Assembly: GCA_035610365.1 (NCBI GenBank)
Contig: CM069433.1
Coordinates: 170,268,882 to 170,332,881 of the forward strand
DNA: 64,000 nt
Direction: 5' to 3'
Source: Aquatica leii
Lineage: Eukaryota > Arthropoda > Insecta > Coleoptera > Lampyridae
The first letter of the stretch is position 1, and the number at the start of each line of letters is the position of its first letter. Under the pieces are notes generated by a model. The model was not told the origin of the DNA and did no database searches. It worked only from the letters and a program-made list of their open reading frames with translations. The position numbers and the translations under genes are program-made. This document shows, piece by piece, positions 34,471-45,117 of the stretch.

Positions 34471-34870
34471 ACTGCAAGATAGTGTATAACGATACAAGAA
34501 ACCCACTACACTTAAAACAATGTTTAAACCATGAATTAGTAAAATTTCATGTTTTAGCAGTTTAAAGCATAACATCGGTACAAGTGGTAAAAATTGCTGC
34601 CGCAACTCTCACCCTATAATTATCTTATTCCCACTTCTCACTTAAATTTATTTATACAATACTCACAAAATTTTATCCACCTCCACTGAAGACGAAAACT
34701 ATGATGTAAGTTTTAAAAGAACGAAACTAAAATTTATGACATAATTTTCTTATAACTGAGGTAAAATGATTTCACAAAAATGTGCCCATAACAAATTTAA
34801 ACTGAATCGTTAGTTCTCGAAAGCCAATAAGACCTGTTTCCAATAAACTAACCAACAAGGAAAACGTTTA
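34471..34870 (+). pseudogene. Orphan Gr tail (exon-2 block without exon 1)
   Basis: This stretch is homologous to the DNA just after the intron of Gr-D to Gr-G: a CTGCAAG acceptor-like site, then a frame reading VYNDTRNPLHLKQCLNHEL, and the conserved downstream DNA up to the GGAAAACGTTTA block. A deletion has removed about 45 bases after NHEL, with TTAG at both edges. No exon 1 lies upstream. It marks a further, destroyed receptor copy. Confidence 0.6.
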
Positions 34871-35281
34871 ACCCTTCGTTTCACGTTTCATGTTGTTGCA
34901 GATTTGCTACAAATATTTTACCTCCCATAAATTTTGATATTAAGTAACTATTTATGGTGTAGCTAATTTGCGAAAAACTATACAGTATACATAATTTGAT
35001 ATTTTATACATAGGTGGCTATGCAGAAAGTTGTAGAAAATTGAAATAATTGTGTGCTCAGTTTTGACAGGTGAATAACCTTCAAAGCGTAGTTGACAACT
35101 ATACACATTTTACTGGAATTAGTCAATTTATTGCTAAAAAAGTTGTAAAGGTATGTATTTACATTGTCAATAAATAATACAGTAGTTTTACACTTCATAG
35201 TAATTACGTTAGCTGATAAAACGACGTGTTGCATATGTGGAACATTGTGGACATCAGTAGTAATGTAAATCGTGTTTTTAG

Positions 35282-37034
35282 ATGTGGAATGACAGAAAGC
35301 CCTCATCGGGAGCAGAGTTTCAGCAAACTATTGATAACTTAGATGCAAACGAAGATGAATATGAAGACTTTTCTGATACTGATATTATTGCTGACCCAGA
35401 GTATGTCCCAGAGGCCGACAACGATGATGAACAAAATCCAGTTAGTGAAAATGCTGCTAATTTGGAAAATGTTAAAATAGGCATCGGTGATCAATTTATC
35501 ATGGAGGTAGTAGAAACTAAGCACGTTGAGCAAGGGAATATACAATGTTCAACATCTGCAGGCATTACAAAGGAATCGTCAAACCGGATTATTTGGCAAA
35601 AAGACATTTGGTAATGATGCAGTATTAGTTTGGGGCAAATCCAATCTTTCAAAGGAATTGCTGGACTTGGAGACTCCATATACATGTTTCAAATATTTCA
35701 ACACTGACCAATTTTTAAAGAAACAGTAGTCTCTATAGTGTGCAAAAGTATTTAAATAAACCCCTAAATATTTCTGTACAAGACGTTTCAAAATTTCAAG
35801 GTATATATGTCTGTATCTACATTATCACGATCACACTGCTATTGGAGACATGTTGGTATACCTAATATAAAACATAGTATGACTATCAATCGGTTTGAAG
35901 CCATAAAGGCAAATTTACATTTCAATAATAACGAAACGATGTTAGATCGCAGCGTAGAAAAATTCGATAGCTTGCACAAATTCAGACCCCTTTGTCAGCG
36001 ATTTGTTTCAGTTTCCTTAAAACAGGAATTGTCTATAGATAAGTGGGGATTTAAACTGTTTATGCTATGCGGAATTAAAGGTTTTTGTTATAATTTTGAG
36101 ATCTACCAAGGTTCCAACAACTACTTTACAAAGGTAAAGAAAGGAAAGCCTGATTTAAGATTAAGTGCAAATATTGTAGTGAGACTTGCTCAAGTGATAC
36201 CAAAGAATTTCAATCAGCAACTATACTGTGACAATTATTACACATCAGTCCCATTATTGGCACACATGACTAGCCAAGGCATATACATGCTAGGTAGTGT
36301 GCGTAGAAATAGAATTCCACACAACAATCTTACTAATGAAAAAGAATTCAAAAAAATGCCTCGTGGAACGTCTGAAAAGTACATGACTAATGTGGACGGT
36401 GTCGATCTGAGCTTAGTTGCTTGGAAAGACAATGAAGTGGTGCACATGTTGTCTTCTTGTCATACCAATTTCAAAAGTCAAAAGGTTTGACAAAAAACTA
36501 AAGGAAAAAGTAGAAATTAATCGTCTAAATGTTGAACAAGAATGCAACAAGCATATGGGAGAGGTTGATTTACTTGATAGTTTCATTGGTTGTTACAAAA
36601 TTCCACTTCGATAAAAAAAGTGGTACCTTAGGATATTTTTCCATTTATTAGATGTGAACACAATAAATACTTGGCTTTTATATAAAAGGGTAAGAAAAGA
36701 ACGAAGTTTATCTTCAACTACAAAACAATTGAATTTACGGGAATTTCGATTAGAAGTGGCAAAATGTTTGTGCCTAATAGGCTCCAACAATCTAACAAAA
36801 TAGTTCCCAAGTAGAACAGCATATAAGGGATAAACGTTGTAAAGAACCAGCAGCTCACGTTCCACCAAAAAATGTACGTTTGGACAAAAGTTCGCATTGG
36901 ATAACATATGAAGGGAAGCGACTAAGATGCTAATTAACCAATTGCAAAGGATTCACCCATTTCAAGTGTGTGAAATGTGCAGTGCATTTGTGTCTTACAA
37001 AACATAAAAATTGTTTTAAATCTATCCATGAATA
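35282..37034 (+). pseudogene. piggyBac transposase gene, nearly full length, broken
   Basis: Order along the + strand: an acidic leader (35282-35600); GNDAVLVWGKSNLSKELLDL after a frameshift; TIGDMLVYLI-region; a 227-codon open block (35807-36490) with INRFEAIKANLHFNNNETML, LSIDKWGFKLF, LYCDNYYTSVPLLAHM and DGVDLSLVAWKDN; then VDLLDSFIGCYKI (36550-36600). The end is a Cys-rich finger (CVKCAVHLCLTKHKNCFKS), stop near 37034. SID, CDN and VDLLD hold the catalytic Asp residues. About 20 residues between SID and KWGF, present in relatives, are deleted. An 8-base deletion near 36470 also breaks the frame; unit 2 does not share it. Confidence 0.88.
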
Positions 37035-37871
37035 AGTTCCTATTAATTACCATCTAGGTTGCCATGGTGCTGCATATTTGCAACAAATGTATTTTTTTAG
37101 TTTAATTAAAAACTATTGAGTTTGGATTCTTTTATTTTTCTTATAATCTATAACACAAAATGACATCAAAAATATTTTTTTTCCAAAAAATTAAAATCAT
37201 GAAATAAAGAGTTAAAATAAATACTGCAAACTGCATGATTTTTTAAGCTCAAATACTAAGAAACGTATCCATAAATTAACAAAAGTTTAGTTATTAGAAA
37301 AAGTAAATTTAAAACAATACACAAAAACTTCAAACTATAGAGCTTTAGAATTTTCTACGAAGTTTAAAACCTACTATAAATTTATACTTTGTGGTAAGAA
37401 GTAGAAGATTTTAGTAGGTTTACTGCCACTATTTTTATTACATCAATATAGTACTCGTCGCCTACGCTACTGTTTCTCCCAAAACTCGAGGCTGGACGTT
37501 TACTTTTTGTTTGTTTATTGAATGTTGTTATATTGGTGTGTTATACCTTGTCTGTTTATTTTGGTCTTGTTTGTTTGGGTTGTATTGCTTTTTTCAGTTG
37601 TTTGTAATGTCAAAACTGTTTACGTAGTATACATTTATCACTAGAAAAAATTAATTTAAGAAGCTATTATTATTTACTTCATATTTTATTAAAATTAAAT
37701 CGATATGTTAATTAAAGTGGTTTACACTTTTCAAATAATTATATTACAATGTTGTGTTAGTATTAACGACTCGAGTTGTTATAAATTCTTGATGTTTTGA
37801 TTGTCTTACGTAAAATAATCAATATAAGTAAATTATTTTAGTTTGCAATGCGTTAAAAAGTTGCATTTCAA
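37035..37871 (+). promoter_or_regulatory. Gr-D 5' flank with empty TIR-element site
   Basis: Intergenic DNA homologous to the flanks upstream of Gr-F (47640-48455) and partly to the DNA between the other receptors. At about 37635-37650 it reads TTATCACTAGAAAAAATTAA, the uninterrupted form of the site that carries the long-TIR element downstream of Gr-D. No coding signal. The last roughly 230 bp are shared by all four D-G copies and are the probable promoter. Confidence 0.55.
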
Positions 37872-38744
37872 ATGGAAAAAAATTTTAGATATGTTATAGA
37901 CCCGTTACTTAAAATAATGTGTTTGATCGGATACTTTAATATATTTTTAACAAAAAGTTGGTATACTGCTTGGAACTTCGGTTTTAAATTACTAATGCTG
38001 ATGATATGCATTGTACATTATTGCTTAGTTCCCAGGGTTGCAATAATACATATGAGTGATCTTGTGATAGAGTTCATAAAAACATATAATTATTTGATTA
38101 TAATAAATTGTCTAATTATGTCGCATTTACAGAAAAAACGAATAATACGTATAATAGAAATTGTAATCAGCATTGATATTTTATTAAAAACTTATACAAA
38201 GAAGAATCTTGATTATGCAAAATCTAGAAAAAAGCTGATTTTATCTATGATTTTTTGGTGCATGCTTCAATTATTAAATATTTTTTCCGGAAATTTTTCA
38301 GCATATTTAGACAATATCAGCCGTTCTAAATTTTATTCTACTGACTTATATATTTTAGCTTTACTTTTTAATGGAAGTACAAATTTGTTGATGTTATTTA
38401 TTCTGTCAGAGTTAAAATTAAGAATATACAAAGTACATTTACTTGGAAATATATTATGTGTTACACAATTAAAGCCACAAACTACTTTAAAGTTGGTAAA
38501 ACTTGTTTATAATATGGTATTGACGGTGGCAAAGGAGATAATCAGCATTTTCCAATTTTCGATGTTACTTCAACTATGTATGTACACAATATATGTCGTT
38601 TTCAATTGCTTCTGGGTTAGTAGTGGTTCGTATAATGAAACATCAATATTCTATCTTGCATACGGTGGTGCAAGTGTATGGGCATTTGTACTCACTGTAG
38701 ATGCGTTTTTAATTATATACTTCTTTGCTACATTTGCTGATAAG
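37872..38744 (+). CDS. Gustatory receptor Gr-D, first coding exon
   Basis: 291 intact codons from ATG 37872 (MEKNFRYVIDPLLKIMCLIG), a start shared by Gr-E, F and G. Hydrophobic segments near residues 10-27, 37-54, 68-84, 121-138, 157-178, 225-248 and 262-288 give the multi-pass receptor topology. Family features: LDYAKSRKKLILSMIFWC, LSELKLRIYKVHLLGN, and LKLVKLVYNMVLTVAKEIIS before the next membrane block. It ends FADK|GTAAGC (donor at 38745), phase 0 as in Gr-A to C. A candidate 108-bp intron leads to a second exon at 38853. It is nearly identical to Gr-F. Of the four D-G copies, this one shows no lesion before the shared TAG at 38946. Ligand unknown. Confidence 0.9.
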
Positions 38745-38852
38745 GTAAGCTGTATACTATTTTTTGTTTGGTGTTTACTTTTGTTTATATGTTTATTATC
38801 AAATGTTGAAAATTTTATTTTGATATGTTTTTTTTGTAACTTAATCTGCAAG

Positions 38853-38948
38853 ATTGCGTATGACGATACGAATAACCTACTGCACTTAAAACAATGTTTA
38901 AACCATGAATTAGACAAAAGCGTACATTACGAAATAGAGTATAGTTAG
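38853..38948 (+). CDS. Gr-D candidate exon 2
   Basis: After a 108-bp AT-rich intron with a T-tract and CTGCAAG acceptor, the phase-0 frame reads IAYDDTNNLLHLKQCLNHEL then DKSVHYEIEYS and a stop (TAG 38946). A short acidic-to-basic segment here fits the loop before TM7 of Gr proteins. However, TM7 and TYhhhhhQF are absent, so either more splicing follows before the stop or this is not the true end. The same frame reopens after the TAG as SLSKISCF and SLKHNIGT. Confidence 0.45.
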   Translation: MAYDDTNNLLHLKQCLNHELDKSVHYEIEYS

Positions 38949-40100
38949 TCCCTTAGTAAAATTTCATGTTTTAGCAGTTTAAAACATAATATTGGTACAA
39001 GAGGTAAAGATTGCTGCTGCAACTCTTCCCCTCTTAGTATCGAAATCCCCCTTTTTACTCAAATTTATTTTTACACCGATACTTATAAAATTTTGTCAAC
39101 CTCCACTGAAGGCAAAAACTATGACGTATTAGTTTTAAAAGAACGAAACTAAAATGTTTGACGCAATTTTTTCATAAATGAAGCAAAAAAAATTTTTAAA
39201 AATGTCCCCATAACGAATTGAAACTGAACAGATACTTCTCGAAAGACCTGTTTCCAGTAACATAACCAACAAAGAAAACGTTTATAATAAATACTGCATA
39301 CTGTATGATTTTTGAAGCTTAAATAATAATAAACGTGTCCATAAATTAACCTTAAGAAAATAAAAGTGTTGAGTTATCAGAAAAGATATATTAAAAGCAT
39401 ACAAAAAATTGGGATTTTAGAACTTAAGGATTTTGTGCGAAGTTGAAAATCTACTCTAAATTTATACTTTGCTACGAAGCAACTACAGTCATGTTCAAAA
39501 AAATTTGATTACAAAACGAAATAAAAATGTGATAAATCTAAATTTGTTATAAAAGACCACATAACGGAAATTTAAAATAACTTGAAATGAAAAATGTGAA
39601 TACCGGGACATTTGCAAAAAAAATCGACAAATTTAACGCAACGGTGACAAAGTGGTCATACGAAGACGTATCATCGAGAACTTTTGTTGACTTACCTTTA
39701 ACGGAGAAATTTTTTTTGCATCTTTTCTTGTTCGAGATTTTTCCTTTATAAGAAATGACAAAAATTTTTTTTGCCATATTACATAGATTTCGGTGTTAAA
39801 ACAGTGTAAACTAATAATCTTGTTGTTCTTTATATTTATCTGTTTATTATAATACGAGGTATACGACGTACAAAATTTATTTCTTGTGGTTACATTTGTG
39901 ATTTTTTTACATGTTTTTTTTCTTGTTTTGCTTAGCTTTAGAACTGACATTCTTTTTATTAAATTAATATAGTACTCATCGTCTACGCTACTGTTTTTCC
40001 CGAAACTCGAAGCTGGGCGTTTACTTTTATTTATGCAATTTTTTTTGTTTACTCAATGTTGTTAAATTGGTGTGTTATTGTTTTTTTTTTCAATTTTGCC
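38949..40100. repeat. Gr-D downstream flank with a 470-bp insert
   Basis: Homologous to the flanks after Gr-E (45300-46500) and Gr-G (54360-55540); most of it is deleted after Gr-F. Compared with the Gr-D upstream flank, an extra block of about 470 bp at 39488-39955 starts TACAGTCATGTTCAAAA, a Tc1/mariner-like end word. A matching far end was not clear. The 105-codon minus-strand frame inside it (39633-39950) has no known domain. It persists in the Gr-E flank but is not supported as a gene. Confidence 0.5.
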
Positions 40101-40104
40101 ACTA

Positions 40105-40467
40105 CAAAAAAACTGGCGTGGTCCCCACACGACTTTCCTATAAGGAATAATGAAGGAACGTATACATATTTTTTTAAAGTTATGTTGTCATAAAACCATT
40201 TTGGAGCGATATGTACACGTTTGTATTGATTTCCTAGCATGCTATGATTTTTTTGAATTTTTTCTCCTCGATTTCATTAAGATCCTATCGAATAAACCTT
40301 ATATTTGCTCGCCTCGATATTACTTACCCCTTTAGTAAATCAGTAAAAAAAAATCGTCGCAGGAAGCATTCGAAACTAAATTATATTTGTGAATTCATTT
40401 AAATTACAAATTAAATAACTGATAAACTGTTAATGTTTTTCATTTGAATAAATACATAATGAGGATC
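40105..40467 (+). repeat. Left arm of long-TIR element (after Gr-D)
   Basis: About 360 bp whose reverse complement recurs, with scattered changes, at about 43560-43922. The outer end is AAAACTGGCGTGGT, then CCCCACACGACTTTCC; the matching right end is GTGGTGACCACGCCAGTTTT. The same arm also lies at 46500 and 55540. Long terminal inverted repeats suggest a DNA transposon; no transposase remains inside. Confidence 0.7.
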
Positions 40468-40658
40468 TCACACAATATAGACAAAATTTACTAAATGAGG
40501 CTGGCAATACGTTTGGATATCGTAATTCATGGTCACATGATGAAAACGTTTACGTTAAAGTGAACAATAAAATTCAGATAATCAAAAGCATGCCCGATAT
40601 TATTAATATGCAGAAATTAGAAAATAAGCAAAGAAGACCACTGCCTTCTACAAATTGA
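40466..40658 (+). pseudogene. CR1/L2-group ORF1 C-terminus
   Basis: An open frame reads EDLTQYRQNLLNEAGNTFGY, SWSHDENVYVKVNNKIQIIK and SMPDIINMQKLEN, ending at TGA 40656. This has the form of the C-terminal domain of ORF1 proteins of CR1/L2-type elements (LT.YR..LL..A......W...G.I.VK.......I). It precedes the endonuclease of the same element by about 245 bp and is truncated at its 5' side by the TIR arm. Confidence 0.6.
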
Positions 40659-40902
40659 AATAAATTTTGAGTTTTTTTATTTTACATCATATTTTATTTG
40701 GTTGTTTAAATATAAGGTTATTTTGTAATTTTAGAAATTTTCCGCTCTGTTAAATATTAATAGTAGATTTAATTTTGACTAGTGAAAGTATCTAAATAAC
40801 ATATTAGTAATTATTGTCATTATTATAATCCTTTTTGTGTTGTTTGAATTTAGCTAACCCTTTATTGTTTTTAGAAACATCAAAACAATATTATTAATAA
40901 CT

Positions 40903-43190
40903 ATGGTTTTAAGAATTGCACACTTAAATATTAGATCCTTTAGCACCGGATTTAAAGATTTTGGGTATAAAGTGTTAAGTTGTGATTTTGATATAATAGC
41001 AGTATCAGAAACATTGTTGAATCCGAACATTCCCAGCAATTTATACTACATCGAAGGTTACAGGTTCGTTAGAAAAGATCGTTCAAGTCATGGTGGTGGT
41101 CTAGCTTTTTATATACATAATAATCTTAAGTATTCATTTATAAGTTCTGAAAATAATTCACATTTTGAACAGTATAGATTTCATTCAAAGCAAATAGATT
41201 GACAATTGCCGTTGGTCTTATCTATCGATCAACTCGTACAGAACATGACGATTTTTTTAATTCTCTAGAGGACATGTTTACTTCTGTAATACCTTGTAGT
41301 GATCACTTTCTTTGTGTTGGAGATTTCAATATAAACTTCTTAGATATTCGTAATACTAATACTTTAAAATTTTTAGATCTGCTAGATACTTATGGACTAA
41401 TTATTGTTTCAAATGAAGAATTGGTAACAGACTGTGGCGTCATACCTATGCATGAAATCTCAGACCATTCTCTGGTTTTCTGTTCCTTACTGTTTGACAT
41501 TATGACTATTCGAATGAAGTCGGCTCTAAAATAATCTACTTTAACAACAATCTGTTAAATCTGTTTGATTTGTTTACCCCTATCAAGACAGCACGCCTTA
41601 CAAAACCTAAAGCTCTTTGGCTAGACGTAAAAAAACTCATAAGCAATATAAATCAAGCTTACTCTAAATTTAAAAGAAGCAAAAGCGCAGCCGACTGGAA
41701 TTATTATAAACAATTACATAACCTTATTACGACTACCGTTAGACAAGAAAAAAAGAAATATTTTAATCATTGCATTAAAACCAACAAAACATGCTAATGG
41801 AAAACTCTAAAATGAATGAATATTTACACTAAATCATCGATATCAATACCTACAGAATTAGGTGACGTAAATTCAATTGATGATTACTTTACTAATAAAA
41901 TAAATAAAACTAAAATCCCTGCTGATCGGGAACCGATAAAGTTTTATAATACCAACGTCAAGCTGAAGCAATATATTCCATTTAAATTTCAATCTATATC
42001 TGAAATAGATTTAATAAATATATTATCCAGAATCAAAAGTAACTCTGTTGGTGCTAATGGAATTAGTATTACTATGATCACTTTATGCTGTCCTTTCCTG
42101 TTTCCTTACTTGTTACATATAGTTAATAGTTGTATAGAAAGAAACTGCTTCCTCTTAATATGGAAAAATGCTTATATTTTGCCAATACCCAAAAAGACTA
42201 ATGCTGAAAATCTACATGACCTTAGGTCCATAAGTATCTTACCAGTTCTGTCTAAAATCTTAGAACGGGTATTAGAAAAACAAATGAAAAAATATGTAGA
42301 TTTCTATAAATTTCTGCCCAAATTTCAATCTGGTTTCAGGACTGGCCATAGCTGTTCTACTGCCCTCTCTTACGTAATAGATGATATCATGAGTGCAACT
42401 GATAAAAATCTTCTCACTGTTAATGTACTACTCTTAAGCTTTCGAAATGTTAGATCATGACCTATTACTATCATTTTTACATTATATTAGATTTGATAGT
42501 ACAGCTACTGTGATGATACGTAGTTTTCTGTCAAACCGAACTCAACATGTAAAATTAAAAAACAACACTGTCAAAACTAAATATCATTTATATGCTGACG
42601 ACACTCGGTTATATTTTTCATTTGATCTATCTGGAGTAAATGATGCAATAAATAATATTAATAATGGTCTGAATAACCTAATTAGGAAGTTCAAAAAATT
42701 TTGTTTGGCAATAAATGCTTCTAAATCCGTAGTTATGCTATTTGGCAAAACTCGCATTAAGAATTTGGTCTTGCCTATTTTAAATATCAACATAGATAAT
42801 CAAGTGATCCTTGTTAAACAGGAATGCAAGAATTTGGGATTATTTACGATTCAAAAAACATGTTGGTAATTGCATTTGTAAAGCTTGCACCAATTTAAAA
42901 TTGCTATATATTTATAGACACACTCTAACTCATGTTGCAAAATTTAATTTGACAAACACTTTGGTACTGTCGCACTTTAATTACGCTGATTCCGTCTATG
43001 GTTTATGTTTTGTCAGCATTTCTATTAAATAGTATCAACGAGTTCAAAATATTTATTTGGTTTGAGGAAGTATGATCGGGTTTCGAGAAAACTAAATGAA
43101 CTTCGATGGCTCAATATAGAAAAAATTTCTTTCTAACATTATCATTATTACATATCCGATTTATAATTTAAAATAAATTCCATATATAAT
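40903..43190 (+). mobile_element. CR1/L2-group non-LTR retrotransposon, copy 1
   Basis: ORF2 pieces in order: endonuclease start VLRIAHLNIRSFSTGFKDFG, FDIIAVSETLLNPNIPSNL and SHGGGLAFYIHNNLKYS (40903-41200). Next come CVGDFNINFLDI and ISDHSLVFCSLLF (41320-41500) after a frameshift. Then the spacer region, RT blocks LHDLRSISILPVLSKILER and FQSGFRTGHSCSTALSYVID (41816-42460), and HLYADDTRLYFSF (about 42590). The C-terminus is VSRKLNELRWLNIE-like (to about 43130). The segment containing the PQGS...GPLLF motif that should precede YADD is missing: NNTVKT runs straight into KYHLYADD. Several frameshifts and stops are present. The same PQGS deletion occurs in copy 2. Confidence 0.85.
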
Positions 43191-43559
43191 CCTAGGTTCG
43201 AATTCTGCCTACGATAATTTTTTTAAGAAAAAAATACCATATCAAGAAGGAAAAGCACATTACGTTAAACAATAACAATTTTTCTCTATATTTTCTTTTG
43301 GATTGTTTATATACGGAGTGCTGCATCTTATTTACATTATCTTTGGATGTACCTACGATAACGCTCAAACTAAAAGTCCTAATAACTTGAAATTTGCTAT
43401 GGAGCTGGCTGTTCATATTCTCTCGGTTTTATCAAAAAATGGGTCTGATAAAGAAACTGAAAGTAGGTGTATCGGCCATTTTTAACAGTTTTTTTAATAT
43501 AATTTTGTACGTATGTAAATTATTCGAATTATTTTACAGTTTCTTATAGATTTATTTCT

Positions 43560-43922
43560 TCCTAACAATTTATTCAAATAAATGTATTTTCTAAAATTAA
43601 CAGTTTATTAGATATTCGATTTATAATTTAAAATGAATTCACAAATATAACATAGTTTCGAATTCTGCCTGCAACAATTTTTTTTCTGATTTACTAAAGG
43701 TGTAAGTAATATCGAGGCGCACAAATATAAGAATTAATCGATATGATCTTAATAAAATCGAGGAGAAAATTTTCAAAAAAATTATAGCATGATAAGAAAT
43801 CAATACAAACCTGTAAGTATCACTTCAAAATGGTTTTATGAGAACATATCCTTAAAAAAATATGTAGACATTTCTTCATCATTTCTTTTAGGAAAGTCGT
43901 GTGGTGACCACGCCAGTTTTTT
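43560..43922 (-). repeat. Right arm of long-TIR element (before Gr-E)
   Basis: Inverted partner of 40105-40467. Shared words include ATATCGAGGCGCACAAATAT and GAAAGTCGTGTGGTGACC. An extra partial copy of the inner end lies at 43140-43230, with the tRNA-like word GGTTCGAATTC. Confidence 0.7.
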
Positions 43923-44244
43923 CTGATCCAGGAGACTTTGAAACGTAAAATTATGCAATAATTTTTTTTAAATTGCGATCGCTATACTTTCCTTATAGGA
44001 AATTAATTAGTTTAAGAAACTATTATTATTGACTTCATATTTCATTAAAATTTAATCCAGATGTTAATTAAAGTGGTTTACAATTTTCAAATAATTATAT
44101 TACAAAGTTGTGTTAGTAATAACGTATCGAGCTCTTATAAATTCTTGATGTTTTGAGTCTTACGTAAAATAATCTTATAAATTAATGTATGTTAATATAA
44201 GCAGATTATTTTAGATTGCAATGCGTTAAAAAATTGAATTTGTA
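43923..44244 (+). promoter_or_regulatory. Gr-E proximal 5' flank
   Basis: The last roughly 230 bp (from TTTAAGAAACTATTATTATT) align with the flanks of Gr-D, F and G, and run into the shared ATGCGTTAAAAA...TTTGTAATGG start context. No defined control site is recognised. Confidence 0.5.
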
Positions 44245-45117
44245 ATGGAAAAAAATTTTAGATATGCTATAGACCCACTACTTAAAATAATGTGTTTAAT
44301 CGGATACTTTAATATATTTTTAATAAAAAGTTGGTATTCTACTTGGAACTTCGGTTTTAAATTACTATTGCTGATCATATGCATTGTACATTATTGCTTA
44401 GTTCCTAAGACTTCAATAATGCATATAAGTAGTCTTGTGATAGAGTTCATAAAAACATATAATTATTTGATTATAATAAATTGTCTAATTATGTCGCATT
44501 TGCAGAAGAAACGAATAATACGTATAATAGAAATTGTAATCAGCATTGATATTTTAATAAAAACTTATACAAAGAAGAATCTTGATTATGCAAAATCTAG
44601 AAAAAAGCTGATTTTATCTATGATTTTTTGGTGCATACTTCAATCATTCAGTAGTTTTTGCGGACTTTTTTCAGCGTATTTAGACAATATCAGCCATTCT
44701 ACATTTTATTCTTCTGACTTGTATGTTTTAACTTTATTTTTAAATGGAAGTACAAATTTTTTTATGTTATTTATTCTGTCAGAGTTAAAATTAAGAATAT
44801 ACAAAGTACATTTGTTTGGAAATATGTTACGTGTTACACAGTTAAATCCACAAACTACTTTAAAGTTGGTAAAACTTGTTTATAATATGGTATTGACGGT
44901 GGCAAAGGAGATAATCAGCATTTTCCAATTTTCGATGTTACTTCAACTATGTATGTACACAATATATGTCGTTTTCAATTGCTTCTGGATTAGTAGTGGT
45001 TCGTATAATGAAACATCAATATTCTATGTTGCATACGTTGGTGCAACTGCATGGGCATTTGCACTTACTGTAGATGCGTTTTTAATTATATACTTCTTTG
45101 CTACATTTGCTGACAAG
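44245..45117 (+). CDS. Gustatory receptor Gr-E, first coding exon
   Basis: 291 intact codons, same start and length as Gr-D, ending FADK|GTAAGC at 45117. Against Gr-D it differs mostly in three patches: residues 43-65 (VPKTSIMHISSL versus VPRVAIIHMSDL), 132-175 (SFSSFCGLFS and LYVLTLFLNG), and near 189-201 (HLFGNMLRVTQLN). The intervening 70-118 and 205-245 are essentially identical. It is the partner of Gr-G in the second duplication unit. It is a multi-pass gustatory receptor. The candidate second exon at 45227 meets a TAA after 13 codons (LLHLK then stop), so this copy may be a pseudogene if that exon is used. Confidence 0.88.

Noticed and set aside
35004..35306. 100-codon minus-strand frame upstream of piggyBac
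   Set aside because: No domain, no conserved copy, and it overlaps the start of the piggyBac gene on the other strand.
38745..38948. Reading straight through the Gr-D donor as one longer exon
   Set aside because: The extension is frameshifted in Gr-E and Gr-G, has poly-T intron composition, and the GTAAGC donor is conserved in all copies.
39633..39950. 105-codon minus-strand frame downstream of Gr-D (also 46004-46321)
   Set aside because: It lies within a non-coding repeat insert. It is conserved only because the flank was duplicated, it is broken in the Gr-G flank, and it shows no domain.
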